A stretch of 41,253 nucleotides of DNA from Paenibacillus sp. LHD-117 (GTDB lineage: Bacteria > Bacillota > Bacilli > Paenibacillales > Paenibacillaceae). Under the pieces are notes generated by a model. It was not told where the DNA came from. It ran no database searches and saw only the letters and a program-made list of their open reading frames with translations. Of this stretch, positions 15,919-23,516 are shown one piece after another. The stretch covers positions 1 through 41,253 of the forward strand of contig NZ_JAVFVT010000054.1 of assembly GCF_030929555.1 (NCBI RefSeq), given 5' to 3'. Each line of letters starts with the position of its first letter. The stretch's first letter is position 1. The position numbers were made by a program, and so were the translations under genes.

Positions 15919-16122
15919 GTTCAAAAAGCCCGCTTTTGATCACGGAGTATACCATACAGCGTATTCGACATCGAATCTTGAATTCAGCCGGAACTTCCGT
16001 TGCTCACGTAGCTTCCACTAAGCGTATGCTTCCGATGTCGTTTTCTTCGAAAACGTTGACCGCTACTCATTTCCTAGCTTCTTTCAATTTTCTCGGTGCT
16101 GAAAACCGGGCTTTTTGAACTT
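15919..16122. repeat. MITE-like element with 14-bp terminal inverted repeats
   Basis: GTTCAAAAAGCCCG (15919-15932) and its perfect reverse complement CGGGCTTTTTGAAC (16109-16122) bound a 204-bp noncoding unit. It contains a smaller hairpin CGTTTTC-TTC-GAAAACG. Base composition is lower in GC than the genes around it. No target-site duplication could be recognised. It fills the gap between the adenylating-enzyme gene and sbnA. The exact end-to-end inverted repeats and lack of coding content suggest a non-autonomous mobile repeat. Copy number elsewhere in the genome cannot be judged here. Confidence 0.65.
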
Positions 16123-16133
16123 GATCATCCGCA

Positions 16134-17393
16134 TTAAGGGTATATTTTTTTGGCTTTCACGGAGCCGCTAGGCAGCGGATGATGTTCATCGGCGAGGATG
16201 ATGTCGATGCCCTGGAGCAGCCTGCCCCGAATCATCATGCCGATATCCGGGATGCGATGCTCCACCTCGTATCGAACGGCTTCCAGCTTCTCCGGATGGC
16301 GCGCGAGCTCGCCGCTTCGGATATGGAGCTTCAGGCGGTTGCCGCTGACCGCGACGCGAACGGCCGCATCCCTCAGATGGCGGTGAACGGCTTCCTCTAT
16401 ATCGTAAAGGCTTATTTTCTCTCCGTGTTTCAATTCGGGGCCGATTCGCTTGACGATGCAGGAGAACGTGCCGCGAGGGACGCCGTCGATCTCGACCACT
16501 TCGAAATTCCGGACAACATCGTATGTTACGAATCGAATGACGGGAAATAACAGACGGTCAAAAGAAGTGAGCGCCAGCACGTGCTCGCCGTCCGCAAGAG
16601 GTTCATAACCATCGCCGATCGCGGCGACGGGCAGCGCTTCTCCGTGAACGCCATCGGCAAGTACGTAACGGCCGATCGCATGCGAATAGGCGGCAATCGC
16701 GCCCACCTCGATCGACCCGTACGTGTCTAGCAAGTGCTGCGGCGCGAGTCCAAGCCTGTCGGCCATGTTGGCTTGCCATTCCTTGGAAGCCATCTCGCCG
16801 ACGAGAATGATCCTCTTCAGGCCTAGCGGTTCATTCGCGGGCCAAGCATCCGCGATCGCTTCCAATAAGGAGGGCATCGTATAGAGCAGATCCGGCCGGA
16901 AGCTCGCCAGCTTCGCGACATGGTCTTCGACTGGGGAGGAGAACGGGATCGCTTCTCCTTCCAGTCCCATGCGAGTGAAGATTCGAAGCGCGGTGCCGGC
17001 GGCATGGCCGGTTCCTAGGTCAGCTAATGCCCGCTTGACGGGCAGAGGCCCTGGAACGTCTCCTCCCGCTTGCAGCCAACGCTCGAAGCTGGCTAGTTTG
17101 GCCGCTATATAACGCGCATCGTCTTCAGGGGAATAGTAGATCGCTTTCCGTATGCCGGTGGAGGTGCCGGATGTGCGATACACGGATAGGCCCGGTTCGG
17201 TGCGCGGAGGCTGGGCGTAGTAGTGTTCCTCGAGCAGCTCGGCAGTCAGCAGAGGCAGGTCGCGGAGCGTCGAAGAACCGGCATGGTCAGACCCATTCAT
17301 CCCGGAATTCTCGGATAACAGCCGGCCGTACCAAGGGTGAATTCGTGCAATGGCTTGCGCATGCTCGGAGAGCTTTCCCGGGTCGATGGACAT
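16134..17393 (-). CDS. Adenylate-forming enzyme, PaaK / CoF-synthetase-like
   Basis: This is a stand-alone ANL-superfamily enzyme that activates a carboxylate as acyl-AMP. The 419-aa chain resembles phenylacetate-CoA ligase-like (PaaK) and coenzyme F390 synthetase-like proteins. The A3-type loop is YRTSGTSTGIRK with SGTSTG at 75-80, A5 is DTYGSIEVG around 223-231, a degenerate A7 region is FPVIRFVTYDVV, and the C-terminal SGSVKAKKIYP supplies the catalytic lysine. It is upstream of sbnA-sbnB on the same strand, so the likely acceptor or substrate is L-2,3-diaminopropionate or a product built on it. No carrier protein is encoded nearby. The substrate is not known. The ATG follows AAAGGGGG. Confidence 0.78.
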   Translation of the reverse strand: MSIDPGKLSEHAQAIARIHPWYGRLLSENSGMNGSDHAGSSTLRDLPLLTAELLEEHYYAQPPRTEPGLSVYRTSGTSTGIRKAIYYSPEDDARYIAAKLASFERWLQAGGDVPGPLPVKRALADLGTGHAAGTALRIFTRMGLEGEAIPFSSPVEDHVAKLASFRPDLLYTMPSLLEAIADAWPANEPLGLKRIILVGEMASKEWQANMADRLGLAPQHLLDTYGSIEVGAIAAYSHAIGRYVLADGVHGEALPVAAIGDGYEPLADGEHVLALTSFDRLLFPVIRFVTYDVVRNFEVVEIDGVPRGTFSCIVKRIGPELKHGEKISLYDIEEAVHRHLRDAAVRVAVSGNRLKLHIRSGELARHPEKLEAVRYEVEHRIPDIGMMIRGRLLQGIDIILADEHHPLPSGSVKAKKIYP

Positions 17394-17434
17394 GTCGATT
17401 AGCCCCCTTTGTTGGACGTTTAGACTTCCTCTTA

Positions 17435-17461
17435 AAGCATATGTGCCCGCAGGCCGAAGGT
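17435..17461 (-). promoter_or_regulatory. Possible sporulation (SigK/SigE-like) promoter of the adenylating-enzyme operon
   Basis: The minus strand reads ACC (17461-17459), 15 bp, then CATATGCTT (17443-17435), close to the SigK pattern ACC-N16-CATANNNTA with one mismatch. It lies about 45 bp before the start codon. Short degenerate motifs of this kind arise by chance, so this is only suggestive. It agrees with the divergent neighbour being a spore-coat-type protein. Confidence 0.2.
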
Positions 17462-17579
17462 TCGGTTATGACGACAGCGGCCTAAGGCGCGTCCGCTAAC
17501 GGCGCCGTATAGTAATAGCAGTAGGAGATTAGCAGAGACAACCGTCTAGGAGAGACAATAGAGGAGGCTTTGCAGAAGA

Positions 17580-18377
17580 GTGAAATCAGGCAAAAAAAGG
17601 AGAACCCGCATCTCCGACAAATGGGCGAAAACGAATGTGCTGATAAGGGACAAGGGCCTGCGCGGGTATGTGCCCCTCACAAAAAAACTAAGCAAATCCG
17701 CGATATCGTCCATGCTGGGCAAATATGGGATGGTATACGTGAAACCGGTGCACGGCTCGCTCGGCAAAGGGGTCATGAAGACAGAGAGGGAAGCGGGCGG
17801 CAAGTATGCCTATCAAGTAGGCGGCAAACGGAGAAGTTTCGGTAGTTTCAACGCTTTTTACGGGGCGATTAAGAGAGAAGCCGGGGGCAAGCGGTATCTC
17901 GTGCAGAAGGGCATTCATCTGCTAAAGTACGAGGGCAGGGCATTCGACCTCCGTGTCGTCGTGCAGAAGTCGCCTCGCGGCGGCTACGAAGCAACGGGTA
18001 CGGTCGCTCGCGTCGCGTATCCGGGCAAGATCGTAACGAACGGAAGCCAGGGAGGCACGATTCTGCAGGTGGACCAAGTGTTGCAGCCCCATGCCCATTA
18101 CGACCAGCGGGCGGCACTCATCTCTCATGTGGAGCGAATCGGTATCCAGACGATCAAAAGGTTGAAGAGAAGGTATCCGAGCTTGGTGGAGATTGGACTC
18201 GACGTTGCGATCGACGGCAATCTGAAGCCATGGATACTCGAAGTGAACACGACGCCGGACCATTGCCCGTTCGCGATTCTGCAGGACCAGACGATGATTA
18301 ATCGGATCATCCACTATGGCAAGCATTACGGCGTTACGTATAAGCTGAAATGCAACAAAGCCAGAAGGGTGCTGTGA
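17580..18377 (+). CDS. YheC/YheD-family ATP-grasp protein (endospore coat-associated)
   Basis: YheC and YheD proteins are ATP-grasp enzymes associated with the Bacillus spore coat; their reaction is not established. This 265-aa protein has the family features VYVKPVHGSLGKGV (ATP-binding loop), YLVQKGIHLLKYEGRAFDLRVVVQK (read in two parts), TNGSQGGTI and the metal-binding strand WILEVNTTPD. The GTG at 17580 is taken as start; GAGGAGG lies 12 nt upstream, somewhat far. The N-terminus is very basic. The gene diverges from the adenylating-enzyme operon and ends at a bidirectional terminator. A ligase role linked to the diaminopropionate genes is possible but unsupported. Confidence 0.83.
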   Translation: MKSGKKRRTRISDKWAKTNVLIRDKGLRGYVPLTKKLSKSAISSMLGKYGMVYVKPVHGSLGKGVMKTEREAGGKYAYQVGGKRRSFGSFNAFYGAIKREAGGKRYLVQKGIHLLKYEGRAFDLRVVVQKSPRGGYEATGTVARVAYPGKIVTNGSQGGTILQVDQVLQPHAHYDQRAALISHVERIGIQTIKRLKRRYPSLVEIGLDVAIDGNLKPWILEVNTTPDHCPFAILQDQTMINRIIHYGKHYGVTYKLKCNKARRVL

Positions 18378-18417
18378 GGCTTGGCGGCATGCCGAGATTG
18401 TTCCCAAAAAAAATAAT

Positions 18418-18456
18418 GAGCATCATCCAAAGGTGATTAACCTAAGGGTGATGCTC
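18418..18456 (+). terminator. Bidirectional terminator between the YheC/YheD-type and SLH genes
   Basis: An 11-bp stem with one G-U pair (18418-18428 with 18446-18456) has TTCTTGTTT on the plus side. On the minus side it has a T-rich run ending in eight Ts. It serves both converging genes. Confidence 0.75.
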
Positions 18457-18476
18457 TTCTTGTTTGCCTAGGGTGA

Positions 18477-19724
18477 TCACTTTTTGGCGGCGATCGTAAA
18501 GATGACCGTCTTCGTTTCGTTGTCGATAAGAATATTGACCGCATCGCTTCCGATCAAGCTGTACGTATTCGTAATAGCCTGACCCTTCGCTACTTTGTCG
18601 CAGACCGCGCCGAACAGCTCTTTGAAGGCGATGGCGTTATAGCCGAACAAGCCGTTCGCGAATTGCTCCACGACTTCGAGGTTGCGGGCGAGCGAGCCTT
18701 CTCTCAGTCGAATCGTGATGCCGTAAGTATTGTAGCCGGGATCCAGCCAAATCGCGGCCTCTTCCTGGAGCGCCGAAGCGCCGGAAGGGCGGTTCTGCAC
18801 TTGCTCTTTCTCCGTTTGATCCTTGAACAGCCTGAGCGTCGTCCCCAATAGATCGTGGTTCGAGCCGCGGAGCTGGCCGATCGCGCCAAGCGATTCGTAC
18901 GCGTCCCACATCCGCTTGTCGGGGAAAACGACGATCTTGTTCCCGCCGCCTTGGGTCGGTACGACACGCTCCAGGTTGTCCGGGGAGACGGCGATTTTGA
19001 TGCGGGATTCTTTATTCGTAAGGCGGTTTAGAATGACCAGCGCTTGCGCGCGAGTGACCTTGTCGCCGACGCCGAAAAATCCGTTCGGATAACCTTCCAT
19101 GATGCCTTTCACGAGCGATTCGGCGATGAAACGCTGTTCCCGCTCGGAGGCGCTCGTAATATCGCCATACGCTTGAGCCATTTTCTGCCCGAACTGTCCA
19201 TCCTCTAAAAATTCGGTTTCCTGGAGCGTATAATATACGATTTCGGCGACGTTCTCCCTGGTCATGTCCGCTTGAAAATCGGCATAGCGGCTTTTGTTCA
19301 GGAAATGAAGATCGCTGGCGATATTGATAAACTCCTTCGCCCAATAGCCTACCGTGCTAGGTTGAAAGCTGAAGTAGCGATAGTCCTGCTTCAGGATGGC
19401 CTGGTTCTCCGGACTCAGCGCATTCAGGAAATCCGTGTTCCATGTGCGGGATCCGTTCTGATGAAGCTCCGAATACGACAAGATGAGCATCTTGACGAAT
19501 TGGTCCACTTTTACCGGCTCCTCTGGTCGGAAAGTCCCGTCGGGGTAACCCTCGAGAATGCCTCTTGCGACCAGCTCCTGGATCGTGCTTCTGGCCCAAT
19601 GGTCGTTAATATCGTTGAACGTAACGGCTGAGGCCGCCGCTGTCACCCGTTCGTATGCGGAAGCAGGCGCCAGGGTCGCCAGTATGAATGTTAGTCCGAT
19701 CCATAATGAGGTAATCCGTTTCAT
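18477..19724 (-). CDS. Secreted protein with three S-layer homology (SLH) domains
   Basis: This cell-surface protein is anchored to secondary cell-wall polymers by SLH domains. It has 415 aa with an N-terminal signal peptide ending near P-A-S-A-Y. The first SLH is at about 34-78 (FNDINDHWARSTIQELVARG, then GYPDGTFRPEEPVKVDQFVK). A degenerate second is at about 125-170, and the third is at about 187-237 (YGDITSASEREQRFIAES, then GYPNGFFGVGDKVTRAQA). The C-terminal ~170 residues match no family I recognise. GGAGG precedes the ATG at 10 nt. Confidence 0.85.
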   Translation of the reverse strand: MKRITSLWIGLTFILATLAPASAYERVTAAASAVTFNDINDHWARSTIQELVARGILEGYPDGTFRPEEPVKVDQFVKMLILSYSELHQNGSRTWNTDFLNALSPENQAILKQDYRYFSFQPSTVGYWAKEFINIASDLHFLNKSRYADFQADMTRENVAEIVYYTLQETEFLEDGQFGQKMAQAYGDITSASEREQRFIAESLVKGIMEGYPNGFFGVGDKVTRAQALVILNRLTNKESRIKIAVSPDNLERVVPTQGGGNKIVVFPDKRMWDAYESLGAIGQLRGSNHDLLGTTLRLFKDQTEKEQVQNRPSGASALQEEAAIWLDPGYNTYGITIRLREGSLARNLEVVEQFANGLFGYNAIAFKELFGAVCDKVAKGQAITNTYSLIGSDAVNILIDNETKTVIFTIAAKK

Positions 19725-19930
19725 GAGAGTAAAGTCCTCCTAAATCGATATATTCCGACATTATTTAGCTAACCATATCCATTCGTTATTTAGAATGGGC
19801 TGATTGATGCAACCTTGCTCCTCGAACGGCCCTGGAACGGCTGAATCTTTCAGCATGGAAAATAGAGGAAGGTAGTTCGCTCCGCCTGATCGGATCGGCA
19901 TGGGCAGAGGGGTTCGGAGTATGGCAAAAA

Positions 19931-19963
19931 GACCGCCTCGTGAGCATAAACTCACAGGCGGTC
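19931..19963 (-). terminator. Terminator of brxC
   Basis: A 13-bp stem with one bulged base (19963-19951 with 19944-19931) is followed by TTTTT on the minus strand. The rest of the 19725-19992 gap shows no gene I can support. Confidence 0.8.
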
Positions 19964-19992
19964 CCGGCTAAGCGGCCTAGCTGTCCGGAGGA

Positions 19993-20331
19993 CTAGTCCA
20001 GAACGGCGCCAATATGCGCTTTCGTCACGGACCAGTGCGAAGCGGTCCATACTTTGGCTTGTTTTTCTACGAAAATGATTTGCGGAGACTCGTGTTTCAC
20101 GCCAGTGTCTTCCGCAATCTGGTTCGAGACGGGACGAGATTCGATCACCTTCACGAGCAGGTAATCGACATCGCTTCTCGGATTGCCCTGCAGATAGTTG
20201 TTGAACTCCTCGTAAGCGTTGGCGCTGACCGGGCAGGTCGTGCTGTGCTTGAATACGACGAGAGGGCGGGAATCGGATTGCTCGAAGGCTTGCGTCCATT
20301 GTTCGTTGGTCGTGATTTCTTGGTATGTCAT
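19993..20331 (-). CDS. brxC: Monothiol bacilliredoxin BrxC (YtxJ)
   Basis: BrxC is a thioredoxin-fold protein that removes bacillithiol from S-bacillithiolated proteins after oxidative stress. The 112-aa sequence carries the active site HSTTCPVS with Cys33, replacing the thioredoxin CxxC. The family segments VKVIESRPVSNQIAEDTGVKHESPQIIF (read in parts) and ASHWSVTKAHI are present. AAGGAG precedes the ATG. Its presence implies that the host makes bacillithiol, placing it in the Bacillales. Confidence 0.92.
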   Translation of the reverse strand: MTYQEITTNEQWTQAFEQSDSRPLVVFKHSTTCPVSANAYEEFNNYLQGNPRSDVDYLLVKVIESRPVSNQIAEDTGVKHESPQIIFVEKQAKVWTASHWSVTKAHIGAVLD

Positions 20332-20448
20332 CGCGAATCGCTCCTTATGGGTAAGATGGAATAGGGCTTAACATGTCATATGCCTGCCATTATTATACCG
20401 TTCTTGCGCGAACAAATCATCTATGTTAAGATGAACCCATTGAACGAT

Positions 20449-20471
20449 TGACCGAAATTTGAATTTGGTCA
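20449..20471. promoter_or_regulatory. Operator upstream of the tetR-type gene (copy 1)
   Basis: The inverted repeat TGACCGAA-N7-TTTGGTCA lies 33 bp before the regulator start codon. The same 23-bp layout occurs before the yhgE-like gene, so it is the likely binding site of the TetR-family protein encoded between them. Confidence 0.65.
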
Positions 20472-20503
20472 TTTAGTCAGAGATTATTCCGGAGGTGCTG
20501 TGT

Positions 20504-21076
20504 TTGGCAATGGATCGCAAGCAACTGATCGTGGATGCGGCAACCAAATCGTTTTCATTGTTCGGCTATAAGGCGACAACCATGGACGGCGTCGCGAAGA
20601 TCGCAAACGTCGGCAAAGGCACGATTTATACCTTCTTCGTGAACAAAGAGGAATTGTTCCAAGACATCATGAACCGGCTCCTTGGCGAAATGAAACAAGT
20701 CGCGGAGACTGCCATCGACCCGGATCGGCCGTTCTTCGATAATTTGAATGCCGCGCTGGAGCGGGTGCTGGATTTCCGAGAGGAGCACGAGCTGGCGCTC
20801 AAGCTATCCCAGGAAGTGCGGGAGATCGGCACGCCGATGGCCGTCGAGGCGCTGAATCAGATCGAACGCGCGGTTGTCGGCTACATTGCCGACTGGGTTC
20901 GCATTTCGGTGGAGAAGGGCGAGATCAAGCCATGCGAGCCGGAGATGGCCGCGTTCGTCATGTTGAAGCTGTATATGGCGCTCACCGTCGATTGGAAAAA
21001 GACGCATGAGCCCCTTGGCAAGGAGAAGGTGGCGGAGCATCTGCGGTTTTTTTTGGAGAAGGGGCTGGCGAAATAA
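20504..21076 (+). CDS. TetR-family transcriptional regulator (YhgD-like)
   Basis: The 190-aa regulator has an N-terminal helix-turn-helix at about 8-50 (AATKSFSLFGYKATTMDGVA, then GKGTIYTFFVNKEELF). The helical C-terminal ligand and dimer domain ends in HLRFFLEKGLAK. The TTG at 20504 is chosen because GGAGG lies 8 nt before it; an ATG two codons later is 14 nt away. It sits directly upstream of a YhgE-like membrane protein gene, the same pairing as yhgD-yhgE in Bacillus. The matching operators before both genes indicate autoregulation and control of the neighbour. The inducer is unknown. Confidence 0.87.
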   Translation: MAMDRKQLIVDAATKSFSLFGYKATTMDGVAKIANVGKGTIYTFFVNKEELFQDIMNRLLGEMKQVAETAIDPDRPFFDNLNAALERVLDFREEHELALKLSQEVREIGTPMAVEALNQIERAVVGYIADWVRISVEKGEIKPCEPEMAAFVMLKLYMALTVDWKKTHEPLGKEKVAEHLRFFLEKGLAK

Positions 21077-21102
21077 ACGCAGGAAAATGGATCACAACGA
21101 AA

Positions 21103-21137
21103 GGCAGGTTCCGCAGGTTGGCGGGTTGCCTTTTTTT
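21103..21137 (+). terminator. Terminator of the tetR-type gene
   Basis: An interrupted stem (GGCA 21103-21106 with TGCC 21127-21130, and CCGC 21111-21114 with GCGG 21121-21124) is followed by seven Ts. It separates the regulator gene from the yhgE-like gene, which therefore needs its own promoter. Confidence 0.65.
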
Positions 21138-21148
21138 GCGGGATGAAT

Positions 21149-21171
21149 TGACCGAATGATTATTTTGGTCA
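21149..21171. promoter_or_regulatory. Operator upstream of the yhgE-like gene (copy 2)
   Basis: The same TGACCGAA-N7-TTTGGTCA layout as at 20449-20471 occurs here. It ends 8 bp before a TATAAT hexamer (21180-21185), so a bound repressor would block the promoter. Confidence 0.65.
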
Positions 21172-21179
21172 GTCGGTAT

Positions 21180-21185
21180 TATAAT
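21180..21185 (+). promoter_or_regulatory. -10 element of the yhgE-like gene
   Basis: A perfect TATAAT lies 31 bp before the start codon. The -35 at 17 bp would be a poor TGATTA inside the operator. Confidence 0.45.
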
Positions 21186-21216
21186 TATGGAAGAGACAGA
21201 GAAGGAGTGGGAGAAC

Positions 21217-23283
21217 ATGAAAGTGAAAATGGCAGGCCTGAGGCAATTCGGCGCCGAGCTGGAAGCGATCGCGCGCAACAAAAAAGTGCTGATCCCGGTT
21301 ATCGGCGTATTGACGATTCCTTTAATGTACACGGCGATGTTCTTGGGGGCGTTCTGGGATCCGTACGGCAAGCTGGAAGAGCTGCCGGTCGCGGTCGTCA
21401 ATTCGGACGAAGGCACCGTGTTCGAAGGGAAAACGATGCATATCGGTCTGGATTTCACGGAAGAACTAAAGGATAACAAGAAATTCGATTGGGCTTTCGT
21501 CAGCAAGGATGAAGCGCTGCAAGGGATGAAAGACAAAACATATTATATGGCCATCGAAATTCCGGCGGACTTCTCCGAGCGGACGACGACGCTCACTTCC
21601 GAGCATCCGAATCCGGCCAAGCTGGTCTATCTCCGCAACGACAGCACGAACTTTCTGGCGGGGCAGATCGGCAATTCGGCGGTAGAGACCATGAAGAGCT
21701 CGTTGAACAAAGAAGTGACGGAAGCGTACACGCGCACCGTATTCGAGCAACTGGAGGAAGCGGCGGACGGAATCGCGGCGGCAAGCGAAGGCGCGGGCCG
21801 AATCGCCGATGGCACAAGCGAGGCGAAAACAGGCTCCGAGCTGCTGGCGCAAAACTTGGGCAAGCTCGTGACCGGGACGGCCGGCTTTCAGGACGGCGTC
21901 GCGAAGCTGAATGACGCCGGCAAGCAACTGTACGGCGGCAGCAAGGAGCTCGCGACCGGCGCCGAAGAGCTTGCCGGCGGCATCGGACAGTTGGCGGAGG
22001 CAGGCGGCAAGCTGGCGGGCGGAGCAGGGGACGCGAAGGCGGGAGCCGGGAAGTTGGCGGATGGCCTTGCGGCCTCTTCCGCGGGCACGGATAAGCTGAA
22101 TGCCGGTGCCGCGGGGTTGGCCGAAGGTCTCGAAGGCTGGGCGAAGCAGCATCCGGAGCTGGCCGAGGATGCCGATTATCAAGCGCTGCTGGCGGCAAGC
22201 AAGCAGCTTGCGGCAGGCGCGGAGCAGTCGGCCGCCGGACAGAAGGAGCTGAAGGCGGGCGCCGATGGGCTGGAGCAAGGTTTTAACGGCTTGGCCGCCG
22301 GCGCCGAGACGCTGCAAGAGAAGCTGGGCGAGGCGGGAGCGGGAGCTCGCGAGCTGGCAGGCGGAGCTGACCAGTTGGAGGATGGCGCAGGCCAGCTCGC
22401 CGCGGGGCTATCGAAGCTGAACGGATCAGTAGGCGACTTGTCGTCCGGAACGAAGCAGCTGGAGAACGGAGCGTCGGAGATGGCGTCGGGGCTGACCGAG
22501 CTGGAAGACGGCACGCAGGAGCTGTCGTCGAAGCTGAGCGACGCTTCCTCGCAGACATCCGACTTGTCGATGTCGGAAGAGAAGGTGAGCATGTTCGCCG
22601 AGCCGATCCAGCTCGACGTGGAACGAATGACCGACGTGCCGAACTACGGCACGGGGCTTGCGCCTTATTTCTTGTCGCTGGGGCTGTACGTCGGCGCGCT
22701 TCTCATTACGATCGTTTATTCCGTTCGCGAGCCCGCGATCAAGCCGCAAAGCGGTTGGAGCTGGTTCTGGAGCAAAGCGCTGACGCTGATGGTCATCGGC
22801 GCCGCGCAGGCGCTGATCGTCGATTCGGTGCTGCTGTTCGCGCTGAAGCTCGAGGTGCAGAATATGTCCGGCTTCATTCTGTTCTCGATCGCGACGAGCA
22901 TCACTTATATGATGATCATTCAGTTCCTGGTCGCGACGATGGGCAATCCGGGACGGTTTATCGTCATCATGATTCTGATCCTGCAGCTTACGACCTCGTC
23001 CGGTACGTATCCGGTCGAGCTCATTCCGGACTGGCTGCAGGCCGTTGCGCCTTGGCTGCCGATGACGTATTCCGTCGCGGGTTTCCGCGACGTCATCTCG
23101 AGCGGAGACGTCGGCCGCATGTGGGGCGATGCCGGCGTGCTGGCGATCTTCGCGGGAGCGTTCGCGCTGCTCAGCTTCGCGTTCTTCACGCTCCTTCGCC
23201 GGCGCGGTGAAGGCGGGGACGGCGGAGAACGCGGCGCGGCGCTCGATTCCCGCGAAGCGGGCGGGGAGCCGACGCTTGCGTAA
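21217..23283 (+). CDS. yhgE: YhgE/Pip-family membrane protein
   Basis: This large polytopic membrane protein belongs to the YhgE/phage-infection-protein family, related to ABC-2 type permeases and the EsaA-like group. The 688-aa chain has one membrane helix at about 23-45. A long extracellular region with repeated Ala/Gly/Leu/Glu coiled-coil segments follows (about 190-460, pattern G-A-x-x-L-A-x-G), then five C-terminal membrane helices at about 488-655. The ATG at 21217 follows AAGGAG at 9 nt and overrides a start 30 bp upstream. The substrate is unknown; in other bacteria such pairs are linked to phage adsorption or to export. The C-terminal tail is charged and of low complexity. Confidence 0.87.
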   Translation: MKVKMAGLRQFGAELEAIARNKKVLIPVIGVLTIPLMYTAMFLGAFWDPYGKLEELPVAVVNSDEGTVFEGKTMHIGLDFTEELKDNKKFDWAFVSKDEALQGMKDKTYYMAIEIPADFSERTTTLTSEHPNPAKLVYLRNDSTNFLAGQIGNSAVETMKSSLNKEVTEAYTRTVFEQLEEAADGIAAASEGAGRIADGTSEAKTGSELLAQNLGKLVTGTAGFQDGVAKLNDAGKQLYGGSKELATGAEELAGGIGQLAEAGGKLAGGAGDAKAGAGKLADGLAASSAGTDKLNAGAAGLAEGLEGWAKQHPELAEDADYQALLAASKQLAAGAEQSAAGQKELKAGADGLEQGFNGLAAGAETLQEKLGEAGAGARELAGGADQLEDGAGQLAAGLSKLNGSVGDLSSGTKQLENGASEMASGLTELEDGTQELSSKLSDASSQTSDLSMSEEKVSMFAEPIQLDVERMTDVPNYGTGLAPYFLSLGLYVGALLITIVYSVREPAIKPQSGWSWFWSKALTLMVIGAAQALIVDSVLLFALKLEVQNMSGFILFSIATSITYMMIIQFLVATMGNPGRFIVIMILILQLTTSSGTYPVELIPDWLQAVAPWLPMTYSVAGFRDVISSGDVGRMWGDAGVLAIFAGAFALLSFAFFTLLRRRGEGGDGGERGAALDSREAGGEPTLA

Positions 23284-23308
23284 TCAGGAAGCAATCGCAT
23301 AGAAGCAG

Positions 23309-23344
23309 AGGGGGCGCCGCGTTAAATCGCGGGGTCCCTTTTTT
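23309..23344 (+). terminator. Terminator of the yhgE-like gene
   Basis: A GC-rich stem (GGG-GC-CCGCG against CGCGG-G-CCC, loop TTAAAT) is followed by six Ts. Confidence 0.75.
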
Positions 23345-23419
23345 GCATTGCTGGTAACGACAAAATCGGCCCTGCGAGCCCCTCTCCGAGCTGTGTTCGG
23401 GCCCGAAGGAAGTTTTTTC

Positions 23420-23447
23420 TTGCCCTTTTGCGGGGATGCTGTATAAT
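23420..23447 (+). promoter_or_regulatory. SigA promoter of potABCD
   Basis: TTGCCC (23420-23425) and a perfect TATAAT (23442-23447) are 16 bp apart, 70 bp before the potA start. A 10-bp palindrome AATGATCATT lies downstream at 23477-23486 and could be an operator. Confidence 0.55.
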
Positions 23448-23516
23448 CACTATGGTTTTATCAATTTTGGATTAATAATGATCATTCGTATCCATGGAAA
23501 ATAAGGAGGGTGAAGG

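Noticed and set aside
15732..16118. An open frame running through the MITE-like element.
   Set aside because: Its first half is antisense to sbnA and its second half is the inverted-repeat element. No start site is supported.
19761..19955. A 64-codon frame on the minus strand between the SLH gene and brxC.
   Set aside because: It begins within the brxC terminator, has no ribosome-binding site, and its sequence has no recognisable feature.
23477..23486. Possible Fur box (AATGATCATT) before potA.
   Set aside because: It matches only the central part of a Fur site, and polyamine uptake is not an expected Fur target. It is noted only as a palindrome.
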